64,000 nt of DNA from Gordonia sp. SL306. GTDB taxonomy: Bacteria; Actinomycetota; Actinomycetes; Mycobacteriales; Mycobacteriaceae. The notes under the pieces are model-generated. The model was given only the letters and a program-made list of their open reading frames with translations. It searched no databases and had not been told where the DNA came from. The stretch spans positions 3,038,001-3,102,000 of the forward strand of contig NZ_CP113063.1 in the NCBI RefSeq assembly GCF_026625785.1, read 5' to 3'. How positions within the stretch are numbered: position 1 is the stretch's first letter; each line of letters opens with the position of its first letter. Of the stretch, positions 25,345 through 33,632 are shown piece by piece. The position numbers were made by a program, and so were the translations under genes.

Positions 25345-25367
25345 CTAAAGCAACTCGATTTGCAATA
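25345..25367. promoter_or_regulatory. Operator site 2 of the MFS/TetR pair
   Basis: CTAAAGCAA, then seven bases, then TTTGC and ATA-like end, matching site 1 in orientation and spacing. It abuts the TetR ATG at 25368, so the message may be leaderless or begin at ATG 25377. The AT-rich half-sites stand out against the GC-rich background. Confidence 0.8.
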
Positions 25368-25973
25368 ATGACAGACATGAGTGGTTCCAGTGCAGCGGCG
25401 AATGCCCATCCCGGCGGTTCCAGGCGCCCGGGTGGTCGGAGCGCGCGGGTGCAGTCGGCGGTATACGCGGCGGTCGGGCAGCTCGTCGGTGCAGGCCGGC
25501 GTGACACCATGACGATCCCCGAGGTGGCGGAGCTCGCCGAGGTGAACCCCACCAGCATCTACCGGCGATGGGGGTCGATCGAGACGCTGCTCGGTGAGGT
25601 GGCCGTCGCCGCACTCACCCAGGGCGAGCCGTTACCCGACACCGGTGTGCTCGACGTCGATCTCGCCGAGTGGTCGAAGATCATCGCCGCCGACATCGGG
25701 CGCCCGAAGCGGCGGGCGTATCTGCGTGCCATGGTGTTCGCCCGCAACGATGTGGTCGAGGAGTGTCCCTGCTGGGAGATCCGCCGCGAGCAGGCCGAGG
25801 AGATGGTCGGGCGGTCGGTCGCACGTGGCGAGACGACGCCGTCGGTACGCCAGATCCTCGACCACGTCATCGCGCCGCTCTATCACCACGCCGTCTTCGG
25901 TCTGGCCCTCGACGACACCTACGCGGAGGATCTGGCCGCCGATGTGATGGCCATGACCGGCAGCAGGCACTGA
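25368..25973 (+). CDS. TetR-family regulator of the MFS exporter
   Basis: A 201-residue TetR protein with helix-turn-helix MTIPEVAELAEVNPTSIYRRWGSIETLL (residues about 48-75) and a C-terminal domain of the TetR_C_16/AcrR-type (CWEIRREQAEEMV; HVIAPLYHHAVFGL). The first 28 residues are a Ser/Ala/Gly/Arg-rich arm. Start could be ATG 25368 or ATG 25377. Divergent from the MFS gene with two matched inverted repeats, so it very probably represses both. Confidence 0.9.
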   Translation: MTDMSGSSAAANAHPGGSRRPGGRSARVQSAVYAAVGQLVGAGRRDTMTIPEVAELAEVNPTSIYRRWGSIETLLGEVAVAALTQGEPLPDTGVLDVDLAEWSKIIAADIGRPKRRAYLRAMVFARNDVVEECPCWEIRREQAEEMVGRSVARGETTPSVRQILDHVIAPLYHHAVFGLALDDTYAEDLAADVMAMTGSRH

Positions 25974-25995
25974 GGCTGCAACCCCCGCCACCCCT

Positions 25996-26041
25996 GTTGA
26001 TCGAGTAGGCACCGAGCGCAGCGAGGCGCCGTATCGAGATC
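25996..26041. repeat. Dispersed intergenic repeat, copy 2
   Basis: TTGATCGAGTAGG, a GAGCGCAGCGAGG core and CGTATCGAGAT, aligned with copies at 15401 and 29762. It is followed by two tandem copies of GATCACCCACCCC starting at 26038. The 141-bp gap between the TetR gene and the amidase gene contains nothing else I recognise. Confidence 0.85.
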
Positions 26042-26114
26042 ACCCACCCCGATCACCCACCCCGACATCACCAAGCCATGGCCGATCGACATCGCCGGCG
26101 GCTACGCTCCCCGC

Positions 26115-27524
26115 ATGAAGAACGTCCACGCATTCGGCGACGACGCGCTCGGCGACCTCGACGGTGTGGGGGTTGCGGCCGCGATCCGATCGGGCGAGAT
26201 CTCCGCCGCCGAAGCACTCGATGCCGCCCTCGCCCGGATCGACGCGGTCAACCCGCGGCTGAACGCGATCGCCGTCGACGATCGGGATCGGGCCCGGAAG
26301 CGGGCCGCGGAAGACGATTTCCCGGCCGGTTCGTTCGCTCGGGTGCCGTCGATCATCAAGAACAACACCCTGTTCGAGGGTCTGCCGGTGGGTAATGGTT
26401 CGGCTGCGATGCCCGACCTGCCGGCCAAGGGCAACGAACCGTTCACCGAGCAGTTCCTCTCGACGGGCGTCAACATCGTCGGGGCGTCCACGCTGCCGGC
26501 CTTCGGGCTCACCGCGACAACGGAATTCGTCGACCGCGATCCCACCCGCAACCCCTGGGACACCGACTACTCCTCCGGCGCGTCGTCGGGCGGGTCGGCC
26601 GCACTGGTGGCCGCCGGTGCGCTGCCCGTCGCCCACGGCAACGACGGCGGCGGTTCCATCCGGATTCCCGCCGCGGCCTGCGGGCTGGTGGGGCTCAAGC
26701 CGTCTCGCGGGCGGGTGGCGCCGTCGCCGACCGGCCAGATCCTCCCGGTGGACATCATCTCCAACGGCATCCTGAGCAGAACCGTCCGCGACACAGCGCA
26801 TTTCATCGACGACGCCGAGAAGTTTCGGCCGCCGTCGGGGCTCCCGACGGTGGGTCTCGTGGAGGGTCCGGGCACGCGACGGCTGCGGATCGGGTTGATC
26901 AACGACACCGTGACCGGAACTCCGATTGACACCGACACGATGGCCGCGCTCTCGTCGGCCGTCGACCTGCTCACCTCGCTGGGGCACGATGTCGAGGTGA
27001 CCCCCGTCCCGTTGGACGAGACATTCGTCCGGCAGTTCACCGACTACTGGTCGATGCTCGCATGCTCGATGCACCGTCTCGGAAGACTCCTGGTGGGCAA
27101 GGACTTCGACGCCGACGCGCTCGATCCGTTCACCGTCGGCCTGTCGCGGCGGTATCTGCGCGCGTTCTGGCGAACCCCGTCGACGATAGTGGGACTCAAA
27201 CGTGCCACCGCGAGGTTTCGCACCGCGTTCGACGGGTTCGATCTCCTCGTGTCGCCGACCTTGTCGCACACCACGCCGAGGATCGGCTACCTCGATCCCG
27301 GTGGCGATTTCGACGAGATCTTCGAGCGGCTCGTGCACTACGTCGCCTTCACGCCGGCCAACAACACCACCGGCACCCCGGCCATCAGTCTTCCGATGAG
27401 TCGGAGTTCCGATGGGCTTCCCGTGGGCATCCACTTCTGCGCCGACATGGGCCGCGAACGCCTGCTGCTGGAGTTGGCCTTCGAGGTCGAGGCGGCCCGG
27501 CCGTTCGCGCGAATCCAGGACTGA
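26115..27524 (+). CDS. Amidase-signature family hydrolase
   Basis: A 469-residue amidase-signature enzyme. The Ser-cisSer-Lys triad is present: Lys in VPSIIKNN, first Ser in DYSSGASSGGSAALVAAG (cis-Ser) and catalytic Ser in [23 protein letters not shown]. It hydrolyses an amide to acid and ammonia; family substrates range from acetamide and nicotinamide to Glu-tRNA(Gln), and this one lacks gatB/gatC neighbours, so it is a metabolic amidase. It is a single gene, ended by the long hairpin at 27531. A second amidase at 60740 is only distantly similar. Confidence 0.92.
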   Translation: MKNVHAFGDDALGDLDGVGVAAAIRSGEISAAEALDAALARIDAVNPRLNAIAVDDRDRARKRAAEDDFPAGSFARVPSIIKNNTLFEGLPVGNGSAAMPDLPAKGNEPFTEQFLSTGVNIVGASTLPAFGLTATTEFVDRDPTRNPWDTDYSSGASSGGSAALVAAGALPVAHGNDGGGSIRIPAAACGLVGLKPSRGRVAPSPTGQILPVDIISNGILSRTVRDTAHFIDDAEKFRPPSGLPTVGLVEGPGTRRLRIGLINDTVTGTPIDTDTMAALSSAVDLLTSLGHDVEVTPVPLDETFVRQFTDYWSMLACSMHRLGRLLVGKDFDADALDPFTVGLSRRYLRAFWRTPSTIVGLKRATARFRTAFDGFDLLVSPTLSHTTPRIGYLDPGGDFDEIFERLVHYVAFTPANNTTGTPAISLPMSRSSDGLPVGIHFCADMGRERLLLELAFEVEAARPFARIQD

Positions 27525-27530
27525 CACGAA

Positions 27531-27577
27531 CAGAGGTTGCATTCTGGTCCGGTATCCGGACCAGAATGCAACCTCTG
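27531..27577. terminator. 47-bp near-perfect hairpin between convergent genes
   Basis: Two 22-base arms, CAGAGGTTGCATTCTGGTCC plus GG and its exact reverse complement, surround a three-base loop (TAT). It lies 6 bp after the amidase stop and 21 bp before the symporter stop, so it can act as a bidirectional terminator. There is no U-run. Confidence 0.85.
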
Positions 27578-27597
27578 GGGTCGGTCGAGCGTGCGAG

Positions 27598-29238
27598 TCA
27601 GTGCGAAACAGCCTTTTCGGCACCGACTCCGGTGAGTGAACGCACCTCCATCTCGGCCTTGCGTTCCGGTGTGCCCACGTCGGACGGCGATGTGAACGTT
27701 CCGACGATGCCGAGGATGAAGCCGATCGGGATCGACACGATGCCCGGATTGGCCAGCGGGAACCACGCGAAGTCGGCGCCCGGGATCATCGCCGTCTCCG
27801 AGCCGGAGACGGCCGGGGAGAAGATGATCAGCACGATCGTCGAGATCAGGCCACCGTAGATGCTCCACAGTGCGCCGCGGGTGTTGAATCGCTTCCAGTA
27901 CAACGAGTACAGGATGGTCGGCAGGTTTGCCGCCGCGGCGATCGCGAAGGCAAGGGCCACCAGGAAGGCGATGTTCTGCCCGTTGGCGAGGATGCCCAGG
28001 ATGATGCCCATGATGCCGAGCACGACGACGGTGTAGCGGGACACCCGGACCTGATCTTCCTCACTTGCCGTGCCGCGCTTGATGACACTTCCGTAGATGT
28101 CGTGTGCGAACGAGGCCGATGCGGTGATGGCCAGCCCGGCGACGACGGCGAGGATGGTCGCGAACGCCACCGCGGAGATGATCCCGAGGAGTACCACGCC
28201 CCCGAGTTCGAACGCGAGCAGCGGAGCCGCCGAGTTCTGTTTGCCTGCCGCCGCCATGATCTTGTCGGGACCGACCAGGGCCGCCGCGCCGTACCCCAGG
28301 ACCAGGGTGAACAGATAGAACGCGCCGATCAGTGCGATCGCCCAGACCACCGATTTCCGAGCCTCTTTCGCGGTCGGCACGGTGTAAAAGCGCATCAGCA
28401 CATGCGGCAGTCCCGCGGTGCCGAGCACGAGGGCGATGGCCAGCGACACGAAGTTGATCTGCGACTCGAAGGAGCCGCCGTACTGCGCGCCGGGCGCGAG
28501 AACGTCACGGGCGGCGATCTTCTCGTCGGCCGATCCGGCGATAGCGTCCTGCGCCGAGCCGAGGATGCTCGACAGGTTCATGCCGAACTTGGCGAGCACG
28601 ATGAACGTCATGATCGCGGCACCGGCGATCAGCAGGACCGCCTTGATGATCTGCACCCAGGTGGTGCCCTTCATGCCGCCGACGAGGACGTAGACGATCA
28701 TCAGCGCACCGACAGCCGCGATCACGATCGACTGTCCGACGCGGCCTTCGATGTCGAGGAGCAGCGCGACCAGGCCGCCCGCGCCGGCCATCTGAGCGAG
28801 CAGGTAGAACAGCGAGACCGCCAGGGTCGAGATCGCGGCCGCCAGGCGCACCGGGCGTTGACGGAGTCGGAAGCTCAGTACGTCGGCCATGGTGAACTTG
28901 CCGGTGTTGCGCAGTAATTCGGCCACCAGGAGCAGCGCGACGAGCCACGCCACCAGGAACCCGATCGAGTAGAGGAAGCCGTCGTAGCCGTAGACGGCGA
29001 TGGCTCCTGCGATGCCGAGGAAGCTCGCCGCGGACAGATAGTCGCCCGCGATGGCGACACCGTTCTGGGGTCCGGAGAAACCTCGTCCGCCGGTGAAGAA
29101 GTCGGCCGCCGACTTGTTGTTCTTGCTCGCCCGGATCACCACGTACATGGTGATCGCGACGAAGGCGAGGAAGATCGAGATGCTGGCCGCCGGGTTGCCG
29201 ACCGCGGCCGCCACGACCTGGGTGTGTGAGGTGCTCAT
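27598..29238 (-). CDS. ActP-like sodium:solute symporter (SSS family)
   Basis: A 546-residue symporter with about 13 hydrophobic helices. Key stretches: FTGGRGFSGPQNGVAIAGDYLSAASFLG (family N-terminal motif), GGMKGTTWVQIIKAVLL and AGLPHVLMRFYTVPTAKEARKS. It resembles the acetate permease ActP and the monocarboxylate transporter MctC of Corynebacterium, so uptake of acetate, pyruvate or propionate with Na+ or H+ is likely. It overlaps the upstream DUF485 gene by ATGA, the usual arrangement for yjcH-actP. A second SSS transporter lies at 31513-33255. Confidence 0.93.
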   Translation of the reverse strand: MSTSHTQVVAAAVGNPAASISIFLAFVAITMYVVIRASKNNKSAADFFTGGRGFSGPQNGVAIAGDYLSAASFLGIAGAIAVYGYDGFLYSIGFLVAWLVALLLVAELLRNTGKFTMADVLSFRLRQRPVRLAAAISTLAVSLFYLLAQMAGAGGLVALLLDIEGRVGQSIVIAAVGALMIVYVLVGGMKGTTWVQIIKAVLLIAGAAIMTFIVLAKFGMNLSSILGSAQDAIAGSADEKIAARDVLAPGAQYGGSFESQINFVSLAIALVLGTAGLPHVLMRFYTVPTAKEARKSVVWAIALIGAFYLFTLVLGYGAAALVGPDKIMAAAGKQNSAAPLLAFELGGVVLLGIISAVAFATILAVVAGLAITASASFAHDIYGSVIKRGTASEEDQVRVSRYTVVVLGIMGIILGILANGQNIAFLVALAFAIAAAANLPTILYSLYWKRFNTRGALWSIYGGLISTIVLIIFSPAVSGSETAMIPGADFAWFPLANPGIVSIPIGFILGIVGTFTSPSDVGTPERKAEMEVRSLTGVGAEKAVSH

Positions 29239-29594
29239 GAGTTGACCGGCCCTTCCATCTCGTCACGGATCGCTTCGGCGCGGGGATCGAGGTCGCGATT
29301 CGCGAAGCGCACATACAGCCCGGTGATGACGAAGGTGGTCACGAACTGCAGCAGGCCGAGGATCAGTCCGACGTTGATGTTGCCCCAGACCTCGGTCGCC
29401 ATGAAGTCGTGGGCGAATGCTCCGAGCAGCACGTAGAGCGCGTACCAGAGCAGAAAGAACGCCGTCATCGGAAAGACGAATCGGCGCAGGCGACTGCGGA
29501 GATCCTGGAACTGCGGACTGGCCTGCACCTCCAGGAACTGTTCGCCGGTCGGCGGGTGCGGTACCGCGCCGGGTGGCTGTTCGATGGTGGACAC
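29235..29594 (-). CDS. DUF485 membrane protein, partner of the ActP-like symporter
   Basis: A 119-residue DUF485 (YjcH-like) protein with two helices (about 43-65 and 76-98) and a soluble N-terminal part containing EVQASPQFQDLRSRLRRFVFPMT, the typical DUF485 start. It ends ANRDLDPRAEAIRDEMEG in the cytoplasm. DUF485 genes almost always precede ActP-family symporters and may help folding or assembly. ATG 29594, no strong ribosome-binding site seen. Confidence 0.92.
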   Translation of the reverse strand: MSTIEQPPGAVPHPPTGEQFLEVQASPQFQDLRSRLRRFVFPMTAFFLLWYALYVLLGAFAHDFMATEVWGNINVGLILGLLQFVTTFVITGLYVRFANRDLDPRAEAIRDEMEGPVNS

Positions 29595-29943
29595 GTCTGC
29601 CTCCTACGGGGACTGTGATGACACTCTGAACTGGGAGAGTATTGAGGGCCAGGTCACAAGAGAATGAGGTGGCGTGGGTCACACGCCGAAGCCCGATGAC
29701 TCTGCGCCGGGCGGTCGATGTCCGGCGACGAACGGTCGGGCGGTGATGACGGCCCATCCCGTTGGTCGAGTAGCCCGCGAACGGAGTGAGCGTGCGTATC
29801 GAGACCACCCTCCACCGGCCCAGTGATTCCTGTCGGTGCCCCGCGATAGTCTGTGTCCAGTTGATCTCCACGAGGGCTTTGCGTATTCGATGACGGGCAG
29901 ATGTTGTTGGTGTCCTGTCGATTTCGTCCAGTGAGGCCTGCTC
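29595..29943. other. 349-bp divergent intergenic region
   Basis: This separates the DUF485/ActP operon (minus) from the DUF222/HNH gene (plus). It contains dispersed repeat copy 3 at 29762-29808. The rest shows no convincing gene, RNA or inverted repeat to me; it should hold the promoters of both units. Confidence 0.6.
29762..29808. repeat. Dispersed intergenic repeat, copy 3
   Basis: TTGGTCGAGTAGCC at one end, GAACGGAGTGAGCG core, CGTATCGAGACCACC at the other. Outer ends form an imperfect inverted repeat (GGTCGAGTA against GGTCTCGATAC read on the other strand). Confidence 0.87.
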
Positions 29944-31476
29944 GTGTTCGTGTTCACCGATCCTGTCGCCGACGATGCGGCGCTGTCCTGCGCCCCGTCG
30001 TCCGAGCTGGCGGGTACGGCGCGTGATGCATTGCGGTTGAGTCGGCAGGCCGAGGCCCGTTCGCTGCTCGCGGCCCATCGGCTTGGGCAGTCGGTGTACG
30101 ACGAGATGTTGGCGTCGCTGGATCCCGAACGACAGATGATGGTGCGCAACCCCGCCGACAAGGCGGCTATCGGCGAGATATCGCTGCAGTTGGGCATCTC
30201 CCGGAAGAAGGCGGGCACCTGGTTCAATCTCGGCGAGGCGTTGCGGTGTCTGCCGAAGATCCGGATGGCATATCTGGCGGGTGATTTCAGTACGCATCGG
30301 ATGTCGGTGATGGTCTATGCGGCACGGTCGGCGCCCGAGGTGCCGATCGGCGACAATGCGCCGGAATCGGAGCCCACTGTCGGTGCCGAGGATGCCGACC
30401 CGGCAGACGCCGACGTCACGTCTGACGACCCGGTCGAGAGTGATCCGGCCGAGGACGCCACCACCGCAGAACCCGATTTCGAGGACATCGCACTGGACTT
30501 TGCATCGCGCCCGTCCACCGACAAGGTGCTGCGTGACGAACTCGAAGAGGCGGTCATCAGTCTGGATCCGGAGGGTGCCGCCGAGGCGCGTGACGGATTT
30601 GCCGACGCGTGGCAGAACGTCACCATCACCGACGACTCATCCGGTCACGCCAACATCGACGCATGTGTGCCGGCCGAGGACGCGGTGTTCCTGCGTGAGC
30701 GGATCGGTGCGTTGATCGCCGAGCGGGTGTGTCGCCGCGATCCTCGCACGATCGGCCGCCGCCGCGTGCTCGCATTGGCGGAGCTGCTCGGGGTGCCTGG
30801 CAAGAAGCTGACGTGTGCATGTGGTCTGGACGAATGCCCGATGCGCGCGCCTGATGCCACGACGGACGAGCAGGCTTCGGCGATGCATGTCCCGACCGAC
30901 GTCGCGGACGATCGTCACGGGAGTTCACGCGCACCCGCAGAACCGCCGCCGTGGACGCTCGTCGTCGATCCGACCGGTGTCGAGGTGCCCCGACTACGTG
31001 GCTTCGGGGCCATCGATCCGTCCTTGGCGGCCACCTTGTCTCCGCGAGCCTCGCTGATCACGCTGCCTTCGCACCTGATCCGCAGGCGCTCCGGACTCGT
31101 CGTCGTCGGCGAACGTGGACCGGCACCGCCGGTGGACCCGACCGGGCACGGCGGGTTCGAGCATCCACCGACCGGCGCGTTGACCCACACACCGTCGGAA
31201 CGGTTGCGTCACGAGGTCCTGTTGTCGGACCTCATCTGTCGATACCCGTTCTGCGGCATGCCGTCTCACGATTGCGAACTCGACCACATCGTGAAGTTCG
31301 ATCATGCCGACCCGCACGCCGGCGGGTGGACGGTGGCGTTCAACCTGGCTCCTTTGTGCCGGCCCGACCATCACCGCAAACACCTCGGCCGATGGCGACC
31401 CACCATGAACACCGACCGCACCATCACGTGGCGTGACGCCACCACGGGACAGGAGATCACCACCCACCCCCGCTGA
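29944..31476 (+). CDS. DUF222 / HNH endonuclease domain protein (13E12-like)
   Basis: A 510-residue protein. Residues about 20-300 form the DUF222 (13E12 repeat family) domain, interrupted around 137-185 by a long acidic low-complexity insertion (many Asp, Glu, Ala, Thr). The C-terminal HNH domain has CRYPFCGMPSHDCELDHIV, then GWTVAFNLAPLCRPDHHRKH, giving paired zinc-type Cys residues and the His-Asn-His active site. This family is present in many copies in mycobacteria, gordoniae and relatives; it may be a DNA-cutting selfish gene, but no function is proven. GTG 29944 is used as start. It ends 36 bp from the convergent symporter. Confidence 0.92.
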   Translation: MFVFTDPVADDAALSCAPSSELAGTARDALRLSRQAEARSLLAAHRLGQSVYDEMLASLDPERQMMVRNPADKAAIGEISLQLGISRKKAGTWFNLGEALRCLPKIRMAYLAGDFSTHRMSVMVYAARSAPEVPIGDNAPESEPTVGAEDADPADADVTSDDPVESDPAEDATTAEPDFEDIALDFASRPSTDKVLRDELEEAVISLDPEGAAEARDGFADAWQNVTITDDSSGHANIDACVPAEDAVFLRERIGALIAERVCRRDPRTIGRRRVLALAELLGVPGKKLTCACGLDECPMRAPDATTDEQASAMHVPTDVADDRHGSSRAPAEPPPWTLVVDPTGVEVPRLRGFGAIDPSLAATLSPRASLITLPSHLIRRRSGLVVVGERGPAPPVDPTGHGGFEHPPTGALTHTPSERLRHEVLLSDLICRYPFCGMPSHDCELDHIVKFDHADPHAGGWTVAFNLAPLCRPDHHRKHLGRWRPTMNTDRTITWRDATTGQEITTHPR

Positions 31477-31512
31477 CCCACGCGCACAGACGTGGCCGAC
31501 CACGCCGGACGA

Positions 31513-33255
31513 CTACTCCTTCGGCAGCCGTTCGATGCCCATGCCGAGGCGTTCCGGCACATGCATCCGCGCGAAGGTCCGGGCGAGGTCGACGGGCAGG
31601 TGCGCTCGGGTGGCGAGACTGACCACGATCATGGTGGCGAATGCGAGGGGTACGGTCACCGCGGCCGGGTATCCGATGATCATGGCCGGCCAGCCGCCGA
31701 GTACCTCGTTGTCGACCACACCCGCGATCGCCAGGCTCGTCGCCGCCCCCGACGAGAACCCGCCGACCACCAGGCCGGCGACGGCGCCGGGAGCGGTGAG
31801 GCCCCGCCACCAGATGCCCAGCACCAGAAGGGGACACAATGTGGACGCAGCGACCGCGAATACCAGGCCAACGGTCCGCGACAGTTCGAGGGAGGTGGCG
31901 GCGAGCGACAGCCCGATCGGGATCAGTCCACCGATCACCGCCGCCAGCCGGAAGTCGCGGACGCGCCCGCGCAGTACGTCGGTGGCGAGCGCTCCGGCGA
32001 CGCTGACCAGCAGGCCCGACGACGTCGCGAGAAAGGCGGCGATGGCGCCCGCGGCAACCAGAGCCGCGAGGAACTGTCCGGCCACCCCGCCGACCGCTGC
32101 GCTGGGCAACAGCAGGACCGCGGCGTCGGCGGTGCCGGTGATCAGCAGTTGCGGCACATACAGCCGGGCGAAGACTCCGAGCAGCGTGGGGAACAGATAG
32201 AACAGCGCCAGCAACGCGATCACCGCGAGCGCGGTCCGGCGTGCCGACCGGCCGTCGGGATTGGTGTAGAAGCGCACCAGCACATGTGGGAGTCCCATGG
32301 TGCCGAGGAACGTCGCGACGATGAGCGACAGCACCTCGAACAGTGGTTGGCGCCCGCCGAGTCCGCCACCCGAGGCGATCCAGTCGGCCCCGGTGGTCGG
32401 GGCGCCCTCGACCACCGGGGTGGCCGCGCCCGCATCGAGGTGGATCACGGTACCGGCGGCCAGATCGTGTGGCCCGGTGGCGGTGATCGGCGCGGCCTCG
32501 ACATGCTCACCGTCGAGTGTTCCCGTCACGGTCAGGCCTGATGTCTCGGTGACCGTGACCGTGACGGCGGTGGTGATGTCGACCGTGGTGGCCTGCGCCA
32601 CGCGTGGTGGTGCAGGCGCACCGAGTTCTGCACGGTCGGAGAAGAACACAGCGAGCAACGCCAGCGCGGGCACCGCGATCGCGGTGAGCTTGAGCCAGTA
32701 CTGAAATGCCTGGACGAAGGTGATCGACCGCATGCCACCCCCGACGACGTTGACGATCACGATCGTGCCAACCGCCACCACACCGATCCACACGGGCGCA
32801 CCCAGCAGGATGTTCAGGGTGAGTCCCGCACCCTGCAGCTGGGGGATCAGGTACAGCACACACACCACCACCACGACCATCATCGAGGCGAGCCGGGCGG
32901 TCGGGGAGCTCAGCCGGAACTCGGCGAAGTCGGGCACCGTGTACGCGCCGGACCGACGGAGTGGGGCCGCTACGAACAACAGCAACCCCAGATACCCGGC
33001 GGTGAATCCGACCGGGTACCACAGCGCGTCGGCGCCGTACTTGGCCACCAAGCCGGCGACACCCAGAAAAGATGCGGCCGAGAGATATTCGCCGGAGATC
33101 GCTGCGGCATTCCAGCGGGACCCGATGCTGCGCGAGGCGACGAGGAAGTCAGAGGTGGTCCGCGAGAGTCGGCCGCCGTACGCGCCGACGGCGACGGTCG
33201 CGACGGCCGCGAGCCCCAGTGCCACCGCGGTGAGCGCGTCGACGTCGGTGCTCAC
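31513..33255 (-). CDS. Sodium:solute symporter with large Thr/Val-rich loop
   Basis: A 580-residue SSS-family symporter related to the ActP-like protein at 27598 (SRSIGSRWNAAAISGEYLSAASFLG; GLPHVLVRFYTNPDGRSARR). It differs by a hydrophilic insertion at about residues 206-305, rich in Thr, Val and Gly (DITTAVTVTVTETSGLTVTG in part), between helices near the middle. GTG 33255 overlaps the stop of the upstream small membrane gene (GTGA). It is the last gene after a LytT-type regulator and LytS-type kinase, so its substrate, probably a carboxylate, may be what the kinase senses. Confidence 0.9.
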   Translation of the reverse strand: MSTDVDALTAVALGLAAVATVAVGAYGGRLSRTTSDFLVASRSIGSRWNAAAISGEYLSAASFLGVAGLVAKYGADALWYPVGFTAGYLGLLLFVAAPLRRSGAYTVPDFAEFRLSSPTARLASMMVVVVVCVLYLIPQLQGAGLTLNILLGAPVWIGVVAVGTIVIVNVVGGGMRSITFVQAFQYWLKLTAIAVPALALLAVFFSDRAELGAPAPPRVAQATTVDITTAVTVTVTETSGLTVTGTLDGEHVEAAPITATGPHDLAAGTVIHLDAGAATPVVEGAPTTGADWIASGGGLGGRQPLFEVLSLIVATFLGTMGLPHVLVRFYTNPDGRSARRTALAVIALLALFYLFPTLLGVFARLYVPQLLITGTADAAVLLLPSAAVGGVAGQFLAALVAAGAIAAFLATSSGLLVSVAGALATDVLRGRVRDFRLAAVIGGLIPIGLSLAATSLELSRTVGLVFAVAASTLCPLLVLGIWWRGLTAPGAVAGLVVGGFSSGAATSLAIAGVVDNEVLGGWPAMIIGYPAAVTVPLAFATMIVVSLATRAHLPVDLARTFARMHVPERLGMGIERLPKE

Positions 33256-33632
33256 GGCTGGTCGCGTTCGTCGTCGACGAGCCCGACGAAGTCGCGTTCG
33301 GCCTGTTCGGCGAACCGCACGTAGATCCGCCCGGTGACGTACAGCAGGGGATAGAGCACCAGCGCCAGGATCAGCCAGTTGAGGCGGATCCCGAGCACGC
33401 TGACAGTGGTGAGCCACGGAAAGATGGTGCCCACCACCGGGATCGCGACGATGATGGCGACCACACTCACCGCCAGGCGCAGGGCGAGCCCCAACTGCGC
33501 TCGCATCAGCCCCCGCACCAGGGCGTCGCCGACCTCGGTCTGCTCCTGGACCTCGACGCGCGTGCGGACCATCCGCGCGCCGCGCCGGCGCGACAAGACC
33601 ACCCGTTCCCGCTGCGGCTGCTGACCGGTCAT
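33252..33632 (-). CDS. Small two-helix membrane protein, symporter partner
   Basis: A 126-residue protein. About 40 N-terminal residues are basic and hydrophilic, then two helices (about 47-75 and 82-104) and a short acidic tail (VGLVDDERDQP). The layout and position, directly upstream of an SSS symporter with GTGA overlap, match the DUF485/DUF4212-type small subunit, although sequence similarity to the protein at 29235 is weak. ATG 33632 overlaps the stop of the response-regulator gene. The longer frame to 33953 is antisense-like within that gene's coding region and is rejected. Confidence 0.82.
   Translation of the reverse strand: MTGQQPQRERVVLSRRRGARMVRTRVEVQEQTEVGDALVRGLMRAQLGLALRLAVSVVAIIVAIPVVGTIFPWLTTVSVLGIRLNWLILALVLYPLLYVTGRIYVRFAEQAERDFVGLVDDERDQP

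Noticed and set aside
26040..27623. 527-codon minus-strand open frame over the amidase gene
   Set aside because: Arg/Gly/Val-rich shadow product; the plus strand has a complete amidase triad.
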